From IMG/VR virus record IMGVR_UViG_3300021961_008141, positions 1-21,819 of that record: a stretch of 21,819 nt of DNA; one strand, written 5' to 3'. The position numbers were made by a program, and so were the translations under genes. The notes below the pieces were generated by a model that was not told where the DNA came from, made no database searches, and was given only the letters and a program-made list of their open reading frames with translations. This stretch comes from a virus. Positions 12,663-19,925 of the stretch are shown here, in pieces. Within the stretch, counting starts at the first letter, position 1, and the number at the start of each line of letters is the position of its first letter.

Positions 12663-13333
12663 CAGTAGAAACTTTAGATCAAACGCACGGACCCGATATT
12701 ATTGAGGGTCATCTTGGAGGATGCTCTATTGGTGGTGATGGTGGTACATATTATCCCATCATGTGGAAAAAAATGATTGAGAAGTATTCCGTAAAAACTG
12801 TACTTGATATCGGATGTGGTAGAGGATATTCTAGTAAATATTTCCAATCAATTGGTTGCGATATTCTTGGAGTTGATGGAAGCACCAAAGCAGGAGAAAT
12901 GTCACTAATACCAGAACATTTTTTGTTAAATGATTATGAAGGAGGACCTGCTCTTTCTAGATCTGAAATCGAATACAATGAAAAACCAATTAAAGATTTT
13001 GTTTTTGATTTGTGTTGGTGTTGTGAATTTGTGGAGCATGTTTGGGAAGAATATTCTCAAAACTTTATTGACGATTTTAAAGGTTGCAAATATGTTGCTA
13101 TGACATTTGCCGAGCCAGGTCAAGGTGGTCATCATCATGTTAATGAACAACCAGAAGAATATTGGATCAAAAAACTAGAGGCAAATGGGTTCGAGTATTT
13201 GATAGAAGAAACTGAAGAATTGAGGAGATTTGCTTCTGATGATGCAGATGAAAGGATGAAGATTCCTAATGTTCCATACTTTATACCTCACTTCGTTCAT
13301 AGAGGATTGTTCTTTAAAAATAAGGATGTTTGA
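12659..13333 (+). CDS. SAM-dependent methyltransferase, paralogue of the 6344 gene
   Basis: This 224-residue protein has LDIGCGRG (49-56), LGVDGS (70-75), FDLCWCCEFVEHV (116-128), AEPGQGGHHHVN (151-162), EYWI (167-170) and a final RGLFFKNK. These blocks line up with the gene at 6344, so the two arose by duplication or parallel acquisition and diverged. It may methylate a different position or sugar. AAGGAGG (12642-12648) lies 10 nt before ATG 12659. It is followed by the heptose kinase with a one-base overlap. Confidence 0.82.
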   Translation: MTVETLDQTHGPDIIEGHLGGCSIGGDGGTYYPIMWKKMIEKYSVKTVLDIGCGRGYSSKYFQSIGCDILGVDGSTKAGEMSLIPEHFLLNDYEGGPALSRSEIEYNEKPIKDFVFDLCWCCEFVEHVWEEYSQNFIDDFKGCKYVAMTFAEPGQGGHHHVNEQPEEYWIKKLEANGFEYLIEETEELRRFASDDADERMKIPNVPYFIPHFVHRGLFFKNKDV

Positions 13334-14280
13334 TGATCATTTCAAGTTGCCCTTTGAGGATCTCTCTTTTTGGGGGATCCACCGACAATCCATATTTTAT
13401 TGAAAAATATGGTAGAGGATCGGTAATTAGTTTTGCCAGCAATTTGAAGACTTATATAAGTCTTCACGAAGATAAATTAGGATATAATATCCAGGGTAAA
13501 AAATATATTATTAATTACTCTAGACGTGAAGAAACAAAATTTATATCTGATATTCAAAATGAATTAGTTCGTATAGTTCTAAACTATTTCGATTGTCTCC
13601 CAATTACAATATCAATGTTAAGTGATGCTTATTCACAGGGTAGTGGACTGGCTTCCTCTTCATCTTATATAATTTCGTTGATTAAATCTATTTCTTTATA
13701 TAAAGAAATTAATATGTCAGATAATGAAATATGCGAATTGGCATTCCTGTTGGAGCAAGAAATAAATCCATATTGTGGATATCAAGATCCATATGGTTGT
13801 GGTGTTGGGGGATTTAAAAGAATTGATTTTGAGAAGTCTGGTAATATTAAATATAATTTTTTATCGACAGATTTTTTTAAACATTATGATGCTCATTTAA
13901 TTTTTACGGGCATTACTAGAAATTCTAAAATTATACTCAAAGATGTAACATCCAATATTGACAAATCACTTCCCCTTTTAGATATCGTTGACAAAGCTCA
14001 TAAATCTCTTTACGATAGAGACTATGATGTGGTTTTGGAATTGATGTTGGATAGTTGGAAGCAAAAAAAGAATACAAGCTCTTTAATTGCCGAAAATAAA
14101 GTTATCCGCGAAATAGATGAAGAACTTACTTACAATGATACTGTGTTGTCCCATAAGTTGTGTGGTGCAGGTAACGGTGGATTTTTTCTAACATTTTCCA
14201 AACCAAATACCTTGAAAATTTCGCACAAGTCGATTAAAATAAACGTAGAGTCTAATGGTGTGATTGGAAAAATTTTATGA
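13333..14280 (+). CDS. hddA: GHMP kinase, heptose 7-phosphate kinase (HddA)-like
   Basis: This 315-residue GHMP kinase carries motif 1 PLRISLFGGSTD (7-18), motif 2 GSGLASSSSY (103-112), GYQDPYGCGVGGFK (149-162) with Asp152, and motif 3 CGAGNGG (277-283). The 'PLRISLFGGSTD' and 'QDPYGCGVGG' forms are those of D-glycero-alpha-D-manno-heptose-7-phosphate kinase (HddA), which phosphorylates C1 using ATP. The adjacent GmhA-like isomerase and phosphatase/nucleotidyltransferase support a heptose role. Fucokinase- or galactokinase-type substrates remain possible. ATG 13333 overlaps the preceding stop (TGATG). Confidence 0.8.
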   Translation: MIISSCPLRISLFGGSTDNPYFIEKYGRGSVISFASNLKTYISLHEDKLGYNIQGKKYIINYSRREETKFISDIQNELVRIVLNYFDCLPITISMLSDAYSQGSGLASSSSYIISLIKSISLYKEINMSDNEICELAFLLEQEINPYCGYQDPYGCGVGGFKRIDFEKSGNIKYNFLSTDFFKHYDAHLIFTGITRNSKIILKDVTSNIDKSLPLLDIVDKAHKSLYDRDYDVVLELMLDSWKQKKNTSSLIAENKVIREIDEELTYNDTVLSHKLCGAGNGGFFLTFSKPNTLKISHKSIKINVESNGVIGKIL

Positions 14281-14780
14281 ACCCATTTAAAGAGTATATT
14301 GATGTTCTTCAATGTGCCCATATGGGCAACGAATTTGAAAAGTTTCAAGAGGCATATGATTCTCATGCAAGAATAATAATATTGGGAAATGGTGGAAGTA
14401 ATTCTATCGCTTCGCACATTTCTCAGGATTATATGAAATTTCATGGTAAGAAAGTATCTATTCTTTCAGATCCATCTATGCTAACAATGCTCACCAATGA
14501 CTTTGGATATGATAATGCCTATCAGAAGTTTTTAGAGTATTATGTTGAAGAAGATACTCTTGTAATCATTATGAGCTCTGGCGGAGAATCTAAAAATATT
14601 TTGAATTGTTTAGTTTGGTGTGAAGAAAACTGTATTGATTATGGAATTCTGACCGGATTTTCTCCTGATAACACAATCAGGAGAAGAGCAACAAATGCTT
14701 TATGGAATTATTATATTGCCAGTGAGGACTATGGTGTGGTAGAATGTGTTCATCAAATCTTTCTTCATGGTGTTGTATGA
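14277..14780 (+). CDS. gmhA: SIS-domain sedoheptulose-7-phosphate isomerase (GmhA-like)
   Basis: This 167-residue protein has LGNGGSNSIASHISQDY (36-52), MSSGGESKNIL (99-109) with the serines that bind the sugar phosphate, and EDYGVVECVHQIFLH (150-164), whose His/Gln/His residues match the C-terminal catalytic segment of GmhA. It would convert sedoheptulose 7-phosphate to D-glycero-D-manno-heptose 7-phosphate, the substrate of the upstream kinase. It is somewhat shorter than typical bacterial GmhA. ATGA overlaps both neighbours. Confidence 0.85.
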   Translation: MNPFKEYIDVLQCAHMGNEFEKFQEAYDSHARIIILGNGGSNSIASHISQDYMKFHGKKVSILSDPSMLTMLTNDFGYDNAYQKFLEYYVEEDTLVIIMSSGGESKNILNCLVWCEENCIDYGILTGFSPDNTIRRRATNALWNYYIASEDYGVVECVHQIFLHGVV

Positions 14781-15499
14781 GATATTGTTTTGATATTGAT
14801 GGAACTCTTTGCGATACTCCTAACGATGAAAACGGAAAACCAGATTATTTAAATGCTAAACCATTTCCATATATGGTCGAGCAAGTAAATAGTCTGTATA
14901 ATGATGGGCATTACATTATTATGCAAACTGCCAGAGGAAAAGGTTCTGGTATCGATCATACTGAGTTGACTAAAAAACAACTTAGGGAATGGGGATTTAA
15001 TTATCACGAATTGTTCCCAATGTTTTGTAAACCAACCGCAGACATCTTCATTGATGATAAGGGGGAAAATATTGAGAGTTGGAAAAGAAATCAACCACAA
15101 GTAAGAGGAATAATTGCAGGATCGTTTGACATAATACATCCCGGATATGCTAGGATGTTTAAAGAATCCAAGTCTTATTGCAATCATCTTACAATCGCTC
15201 TTCACGAAAATCCTTCAATCGATAGACCAAAAAAAATACCTCCTATTCATACAATTGAAGAAAGAAAAGAAATTTTAATGTCTATTAAATATATTGATGA
15301 CGTTGTAGTTTATCAAAAAGAACATGAACTATATCAATGTTTGAAAAGTGGCAATTATCACGTTCGATTTCTTGGCGATGATTATATGGATTGTTCTTAT
15401 ACTGGAGATGAATTGGACATAAAGATAGTTTATATTAATAGAAATCATGATTATTCTACAACAGAATTGAAAAGGCAAATCGTTAAATCTTGGAGGTAA
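14777..15499 (+). CDS. HAD phosphatase fused to a cytidylyltransferase-like domain
   Basis: This 240-residue two-domain protein begins with a HAD domain (1-105): DIDGT (6-10, nucleophile Asp6 and acid Asp8), TARG (51-54), Lys85 and IDD (92-94). A nucleotidyltransferase domain (108-240) follows: GIIAGSFDIIHPGYARM (111-127), containing the HxGH-type motif as HPGY (121-124), and a C-terminal YSTTELKRQI. HldE-C, TagD and related enzymes use this fold to join NTP to a sugar or alditol phosphate. With HddA and GmhA the obvious role is removal of the 7-phosphate and formation of NDP-heptose. The ATG at 14777 is set by the HAD start; the longer frame is rejected. Confidence 0.78.
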   Translation: MRYCFDIDGTLCDTPNDENGKPDYLNAKPFPYMVEQVNSLYNDGHYIIMQTARGKGSGIDHTELTKKQLREWGFNYHELFPMFCKPTADIFIDDKGENIESWKRNQPQVRGIIAGSFDIIHPGYARMFKESKSYCNHLTIALHENPSIDRPKKIPPIHTIEERKEILMSIKYIDDVVVYQKEHELYQCLKSGNYHVRFLGDDYMDCSYTGDELDIKIVYINRNHDYSTTELKRQIVKSWR

Positions 15500-15502
15500 A
15501 GA

Positions 15503-16396
15503 ATGAAATCTTTAGTAACGGGTGGAGCAGGATTCATTGGGTCTCACATTGTTGATGAACTCATTGAAATCGGGCATGAAGTCATTGTTATTGACAATGA
15601 GAGTGCTGAATCAAATGAAGAGTTCTATTGGAATGATAAGGCACAAAATTACAAGTATGATATTCGCGACTATGAAAAGACAAGACCTCTTTATGAAGGT
15701 GTTGATTATGTTTTTCATACTGCCGCAGAAGCAAGAATTCAACCTGCTATTTTGAATCCCATTGAAGCAGTAAGTATTAATTGTGTGGGCACGGTAACCG
15801 TTCTTCAGTGCGCTCGCGAGGCAGGTGTAAAGAAATTAATGTATTCTTCTACTTCCTCCGGATACGGATTTAATGAACCACCCAATGATGAAACTCAGAG
15901 AGATGACTGTCTGAATCCATATTCAGTATCTAAAGTTGCTGGTGAAAAACTTTGCTCAATGTATACCAGTCTATTTGGTCTAAGGACTGTTACGTTTAGG
16001 TATTTCAACGTTTATGGTGAAAGGTCGCCCGTCAGCGGTCAATATGCTCCAGTAATCGGCATCTTCTTGCGTCAGCGAGGAGACAATGAATCTTTGACCA
16101 TAGTTGGTGATGGTGAGCAGCGTAGAGACTTTACTCACGTTTCTGACGTTGTTCAGGCAAACATTCTTGCGGCAACTAAGGAAGTTGATGAGGAATCCTA
16201 TGGTAAACTGTATAATGTTGGTAATGGGTCAAACTACTCCATTAATGAAATTGCAAACGCCATATCCAAAAATCAAACCAATATACCTCCGCGAATTGGT
16301 GAAGCAATGACAACTCTTGCAGATAACAGTAGGTTAAAGACAACCTTTGGATGGGAACCTAAAGTAAATTTAATGGATTGGATTTCTGAACAATGA
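15503..16396 (+). CDS. Extended-SDR nucleotide-sugar epimerase (GalE/WbpP-like)
   Basis: This 297-residue enzyme has VTGGAGFIGSH (5-15), SSTSSGYG (115-122), YSVSK with Y140/K144, and RYFNVYGERSPVSGQYAPVI, the substrate loop found in UDP-GlcNAc/UDP-glucose 4-epimerases. A GGAGG ribosome-binding site lies just before ATG 15503. It directly follows the NDP-heptose enzyme, so it may epimerise or dehydrate the NDP-heptose; GalE-type action on UDP-hexoses is equally possible. It is close to full length, and its C-terminus has GWEPKVNLMDWI, common to this family. Confidence 0.82.
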   Translation: MKSLVTGGAGFIGSHIVDELIEIGHEVIVIDNESAESNEEFYWNDKAQNYKYDIRDYEKTRPLYEGVDYVFHTAAEARIQPAILNPIEAVSINCVGTVTVLQCAREAGVKKLMYSSTSSGYGFNEPPNDETQRDDCLNPYSVSKVAGEKLCSMYTSLFGLRTVTFRYFNVYGERSPVSGQYAPVIGIFLRQRGDNESLTIVGDGEQRRDFTHVSDVVQANILAATKEVDEESYGKLYNVGNGSNYSINEIANAISKNQTNIPPRIGEAMTTLADNSRLKTTFGWEPKVNLMDWISEQ

Positions 16397-17100
16397 ATCT
16401 TATTATAGAATATTTCAATTCTCTTAATCATATGAGAAATGGAGAACTTCTTTATTGTCTCCATCAAAATCTTGGAAATAATTTGATTGATGCTGTGTAT
16501 CTTTTTATGGAAGAAGATACAGAACTTTATTTTGATTCTCCAAAAATTAAAAAAGTTATTAGAGATACAAGACCTACCTATCAAGAAATTTTTGAATTTT
16601 GTAATGAAAATTTAAAAGATCAAATATGCATTGTATCCAATGCCGATATTATTTTTGATGATACTCTTAGATATTTTAAGAGTATTAAAATGAATAAGCA
16701 ATTTTATGCTTTAAGTAGATGGGAAATATCTACTGGTGATGGTAAAAACTGGGAGATTGAACCGTATGATAATGCAGCATCTCAAGATTGTTGGATTTTC
16801 AATACACCCATTCCAACATCTGATGGCATGAACTATACTATGGGTGTTCCTGGATGCGATAATAAGATCACATATCAAATGAGAGAACTTGGGTATACAT
16901 GCAGAAATCCTGGAAAGAAAGTCGTTACCATTCATTTCCATCCAACAAACTGGAGAACCTATAGTCCTCAAGATGATAGAGTTCCGGGTCCATATCTTCT
17001 TGTTTCTCCTGTGGATAATTTTACAGGAACGCCTAATCACATTGATATTGATGGATTTGATGAGTATGGTAGACCTTTTAGGAAGGTTTCATCAGATTAG
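16393..17100 (+). CDS. Probable GT-A glycosyltransferase
   Basis: This 235-residue protein has CIVSNADIIFDD (79-90), where NAD replaces DxD, SQDCWIF (130-136), GVPGCDNKI (151-159) and IHFHPTNWR (180-188), a sequence of motifs like those of small GT-A enzymes found in viruses and bacterial capsule clusters. The last gene of the operon, it overlaps the preceding epimerase by four bases and is followed by a strong terminator. Its donor is unknown. Confidence 0.55.
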   Translation: MNLIIEYFNSLNHMRNGELLYCLHQNLGNNLIDAVYLFMEEDTELYFDSPKIKKVIRDTRPTYQEIFEFCNENLKDQICIVSNADIIFDDTLRYFKSIKMNKQFYALSRWEISTGDGKNWEIEPYDNAASQDCWIFNTPIPTSDGMNYTMGVPGCDNKITYQMRELGYTCRNPGKKVVTIHFHPTNWRTYSPQDDRVPGPYLLVSPVDNFTGTPNHIDIDGFDEYGRPFRKVSSD

Positions 17101-17111
17101 CAAACGCTAAC

Positions 17112-17139
17112 AAAAGGGGGGGCATATGCCCCCTTTTTT
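17112..17139 (+). terminator. Terminator ending the glycan operon
   Basis: AAAAGGGGG (17112-17120) pairs with CCCCCTTTT (17129-17137), and T continues to 17139. The near-symmetrical A/T flanks would let it act on both strands. It lies 11 nt after the last operon gene. Confidence 0.85.
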
Positions 17140-17143
17140 GATA

Positions 17144-17149
17144 TATAAT
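17144..17149 (+). promoter_or_regulatory. Possible -10 element before ferredoxin
   Basis: A perfect TATAAT lies 25 nt before ATG 17175, just after the terminator. No recognisable -35 box is at the usual spacing, so this could depend on a phage factor or be chance. Without it, ferredoxin would rely on read-through. Confidence 0.35.
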
Positions 17150-17174
17150 AATGTGCAATTGAGCATTTTTACTT

Positions 17175-17465
17175 ATGGAATACAATATCACTTTTCGCTC
17201 TTCCGACGGAACAGAGACCGTCACTTATTGTAAGGATGATCAGTACATCCTTGAAGCTGCTGAAGAGGCAGGTGTTGACTTACCATATTCCTGTCGTGCT
17301 GGTGCTTGCTCTGCTTGTGCTGGAAAGATTGTAGAGGGTGAGATTGACGACGAAGAGCAAACTTTCCTTGATGAGGATCAAGTAGATCAAGGTTTTGCCC
17401 TTCTCTGCTGTTCCTATCCAAAATCTGATCTTATAATTGAAACAGAACAGGAGGAAAATCTTTAA
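17175..17465 (+). CDS. petF: Plant-type [2Fe-2S] ferredoxin
   Basis: This 96-residue protein carries the cluster ligands C40, C45 and C48 (in [12 protein letters not shown]) and C78, spaced CX4CX2CX29C as in photosynthetic ferredoxins. The acidic surface ([12 protein letters not shown]) is typical for docking to ferredoxin-dependent reductases. In the infected cyanobacterium it would carry electrons from photosystem I to host or phage acceptors such as bilin reductases, nucleotide reduction or sulfite reductase. Cyanophage ferredoxins are an established auxiliary gene. No partner reductase is in the window. A 27-residue membrane peptide overlaps its stop. Confidence 0.97.
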   Translation: MEYNITFRSSDGTETVTYCKDDQYILEAAEEAGVDLPYSCRAGACSACAGKIVEGEIDDEEQTFLDEDQVDQGFALLCCSYPKSDLIIETEQEENL

Positions 17466-17548
17466 TGTCATTACTCACCTTTGCAGCAATTCTATTCTCT
17501 TCTTTTGTAATGGCATCACTACTTACTAAGTGTGGAAAAGAAGTCTAA
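17465..17548 (+). CDS. 27-residue hydrophobic peptide after ferredoxin
   Basis: [20 protein letters not shown] followed by TKCGKEV forms a likely single membrane span. Its ATG overlaps the ferredoxin stop by one base (TAATG), and GGAGG lies about 10 nt upstream inside the ferredoxin end. It is followed by a terminator. It could be a membrane anchor or a small photosystem-like subunit; nothing identifies it. Confidence 0.5.
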   Translation: MSLLTFAAILFSSFVMASLLTKCGKEV

Positions 17549-17563
17549 TTTACTCATTAAATA

Positions 17564-17597
17564 AAACCTACTCTATATAAAGAGTAGGTTTTTTTAT
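17564..17597 (+). terminator. Rho-independent terminator after ferredoxin operon
   Basis: AAACCTACTCT (17564-17574) pairs with AGAGTAGGTTT (17581-17591) around ATATAA, followed by continued T. It abuts the start of the next small gene, at 17601. Confidence 0.9.
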
Positions 17598-17600
17598 AAA

Positions 17601-17765
17601 ATGCCAAGAGGAAAATTAACAAAAGATGCAATTAAGTGTGATGTGTTAAAAATAAAAATGGAATTGGATAAAGAATGGATGGATAAATCTGGATATGATC
17701 CAAAACATCTTGCCCATAGATATCTGAACAAGGTATTGGATAAAATTGAGGAATATAGGGTATAA
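17601..17765 (+). CDS. Small cyanophage-type helical protein
   Basis: This 54-residue protein, MPRGKLTKDAIKCDVLKIKM..., ends in HLAHRYLNKVLDKIEEYRV. It is strongly helical and charged, matching my recollection of a short cyanophage protein with an 'AHKYLNKVLDKIEEY' end. Function is unknown. Its stop overlaps the late-promoter-like sequence of the fibre gene. No ribosome-binding site is obvious. Confidence 0.75.
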   Translation: MPRGKLTKDAIKCDVLKIKMELDKEWMDKSGYDPKHLAHRYLNKVLDKIEEYRV

Positions 17766-17772
17766 TAAATAT
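17761..17772 (+). promoter_or_regulatory. T4-type late promoter for the fibre-like gene
   Basis: TATAATAAATAT lies 28 nt before the TTG start at 17801. The identical 12-mer recurs at 19604-19615 ahead of the next virion gene, and a TATAAATA lies at 21673. T4-like phages use TATAAATA for late transcription, so the repeated placement supports the assignment. Confidence 0.65.
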
Positions 17773-17800
17773 CTGTAGCGGAATATAGACAAGATATCCC

Positions 17801-19603
17801 TTGAAAAAGAAATTATTATCTCCAACAGAATTAAAACAGTTTCGTCTGCAGCAGGAAGAGCAGAGGAAACTTCGTGCTGAGCAGTTAGAAAAGAAGAATA
17901 AAAGATTAGCAGGACCAAAAGAATTACTGGATCCAAAACCAGTAGTTGAGGTTGTAGAAGAACCCGTTGTAGAAGTAGTATCCAAGGAACCGATTGAACT
18001 TCTGCAAGAAAGAGTAGAAGAGTTTGTCGCACAATATAGTGAAGAACTGGCACAGTTGGAAATTCGTCTTGCCAATAAGGTAGAACTGGATGAAATTAAT
18101 TTAGAACCAGTCAATAATAATATCAAGAGACTGAGGGATATAATTGATGAACTCCCAAAGGTCAAGTATTATGATGACGATCTAGATAAACTTACTGAGA
18201 GAGTAGATCAACTCCAAATATCTGGGTCTGAAATATTCCAACAGCATGGTGAGAACCTTAAGGAAGTTAAGAAGGTTATTCACCAGATGCTTGAGGATCT
18301 GGTAAAACTCGGTAAGAGAGAAATACCAGAGGCATTTGATCCGACTGATATTCAGACTGATATTGCGGGAACCAAAGAAATTTTCTATGAGAGAGTTGCT
18401 GAACTTAAGAAAGAACTTTCTGAACTTCCAGAGATTAAGTATTATGATGATGAACTGACTCAACTTCAAGAAAGAATAGAGGCAGTCAGAGATTCTATTC
18501 CTGAGATACCAGAAATCAAATACTATGATGATGACCTGGATAATCTTTTGGGTCTTATTGAGGAAGTGCGTGGAAATGTATCTCAACTCCCAGAGGTTAA
18601 GTATTATGAGAGTGAGATTGCTCAGTTAGAAGAAGCAATCAAGAGTGTAGAGGATAGAATACCAACTGTTCCTGAGGTCAGATATTATGAAGATGATATT
18701 GAGGCACTCAGAGAAGAGATTAAGAATGTAGAGGGACAGATACCAGAAGTCCCAGAGATACCTGAAATCAAATATTATGATGAGGAAGTTGAGGTTCTCT
18801 CTGAGGATATTGATAAGGTAAGAGATAGTCTTATTGATATCAAACTGGCAATCAGAGCAGTAGAGAAGTCTGTTGAGGATGTAGAAGGTCGTGAGATACC
18901 AGAGGCATTTGACCCGACTGGATTACAAATTGAGATTGAGAAAGCCTTCCGCGAGATTGAGAAACTTAAAGAGCAACCAGTTGCTGTTAAGGAAGATGTT
19001 GACCCATTGGTTCCATTAGACCAAAAGTTTGTAACCTTTGATGATTTAGCAGACCATTACAGAACTTTTATTGTTCGCATCCAGCAGCAATTAATGAGTC
19101 TTGGTGGAGGTGGTGAAGTCAACCTCCGTTACCTGGATGATATTGATAGGTCTTCCATTTCTGATGGCAAGGTTCTGTCTTATGATGCTGCGACGAAGAA
19201 GTTTAAGTTCATCAGTCCTGGTGCTGCATCATCTCTGTGGAGTGAGCAGGGCGCCAACATTTATAGAAACTCTAATGTTGGTATCAATAGTGCTAATCCA
19301 CAGGTAGCACTTGATGTTGTTGGCGATGTAAATGTAACGGGTGTCATTACTGCAACATCATTTACTGGTAGTGTAACTGGTGATGTAAGTGGTACGTTAA
19401 CTGGTGAGTTTGTTTCTAACCTCGATAAGACCTTACAGTATCAGTCAGGCACTCTATCTACTATCACCACATCACAAGGAACTAAAACCTTATATTATGA
19501 TGGAGCAGGTATTCTTACAAGCATCGTAGGCACGGGTGTTTATGTGAGTAAGACATTCACTTATGATGGAAACGGAGACTTGATTTCTGTGAACGTTTTA
19601 TAG
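17801..19603 (+). CDS. Long coiled-coil fibre-like virion protein
   Basis: This 600-residue protein has three parts. Residues 1-100 are charged helices. Residues 100-400 hold a tandem repeat, P-E-[IV]-[KR]-Y-Y-[DE] plus a short helix, with Tyr-Tyr pairs at 123, 214, 241, 268, 295 and 325; the central copies are 27 residues apart. Two copies of REIPEAFDPT (about 173 and 364) flank it. Residues 490-600 contain IGINS-type beta sequence with VTGVITATSFTG, common in phage tail-fibre shafts. The start is TTG 17801; no better ATG is near. It is likely a trimeric fibre or whisker, under the late promoter 17761-17772. It may be a target of the glycan operon upstream. Confidence 0.75.
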   Translation: MKKKLLSPTELKQFRLQQEEQRKLRAEQLEKKNKRLAGPKELLDPKPVVEVVEEPVVEVVSKEPIELLQERVEEFVAQYSEELAQLEIRLANKVELDEINLEPVNNNIKRLRDIIDELPKVKYYDDDLDKLTERVDQLQISGSEIFQQHGENLKEVKKVIHQMLEDLVKLGKREIPEAFDPTDIQTDIAGTKEIFYERVAELKKELSELPEIKYYDDELTQLQERIEAVRDSIPEIPEIKYYDDDLDNLLGLIEEVRGNVSQLPEVKYYESEIAQLEEAIKSVEDRIPTVPEVRYYEDDIEALREEIKNVEGQIPEVPEIPEIKYYDEEVEVLSEDIDKVRDSLIDIKLAIRAVEKSVEDVEGREIPEAFDPTGLQIEIEKAFREIEKLKEQPVAVKEDVDPLVPLDQKFVTFDDLADHYRTFIVRIQQQLMSLGGGGEVNLRYLDDIDRSSISDGKVLSYDAATKKFKFISPGAASSLWSEQGANIYRNSNVGINSANPQVALDVVGDVNVTGVITATSFTGSVTGDVSGTLTGEFVSNLDKTLQYQSGTLSTITTSQGTKTLYYDGAGILTSIVGTGVYVSKTFTYDGNGDLISVNVL

Positions 19604-19615
19604 TATAATAAATAT
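19604..19615 (+). promoter_or_regulatory. T4-type late promoter
   Basis: TATAATAAATAT begins right after the fibre stop codon, 19 nt before the ATG at 19635. It is identical to the sequence at 17761-17772. Confidence 0.65.
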
Positions 19616-19634
19616 TTCAGATTTGTTTATAAAA

Positions 19635-19925
19635 ATGGCATTTGATCCTGTAATTCAAAAATATATGTCTCACTTTTACGATGTTCATGGGACACTTCAT
19701 ATTACAATTAAATCAGATCTTACCAAAGCACTTGGTTGGGCAGATCCAAAAGTTGAGGATGGGGAACCATTCCTTAAAGACTCAATTCCAGTGTGTTTGG
19801 ATATTAATTATGATAATGATGATTGTGAAATGACAAGAACTAGTGACCTGGTTATTAAATTAAAATCAAAAGCGCAAAACGAAAATGTCGGATCAAACTC
19901 AGCACCAGCACCAGCAGACGCATGA
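19635..19925 (+). CDS. Small virion-associated protein, 96 residues
   Basis: This 96-residue protein begins MAFDPVIQKYMSHFYDVHGT and is soluble, with a beta-rich centre (TLHITIKSDLTKALGWADPK) and a polar, Ala/Pro-rich tail (SNSAPAPADA). It follows a late promoter and sits between two fibre-like genes, so a structural or chaperone role is inferred. ATG 19635 is chosen over TTG 19623. Its last 41 nt overlap a His-rich ORF in another frame. Confidence 0.65.
   Translation: MAFDPVIQKYMSHFYDVHGTLHITIKSDLTKALGWADPKVEDGEPFLKDSIPVCLDINYDNDDCEMTRTSDLVIKLKSKAQNENVGSNSAPAPADA

Noticed and set aside
17632-18165. 177-codon minus-strand ORF opposite the fibre gene start
   Set aside because: Ser/Thr/Leu-rich low-complexity product, antisense to repetitive charged coding sequence.
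18160-18790. CRISPR-like direct repeats
   Set aside because: The repeats are in-frame coding repeats of the KYYD unit, variable in sequence with no constant spacers.
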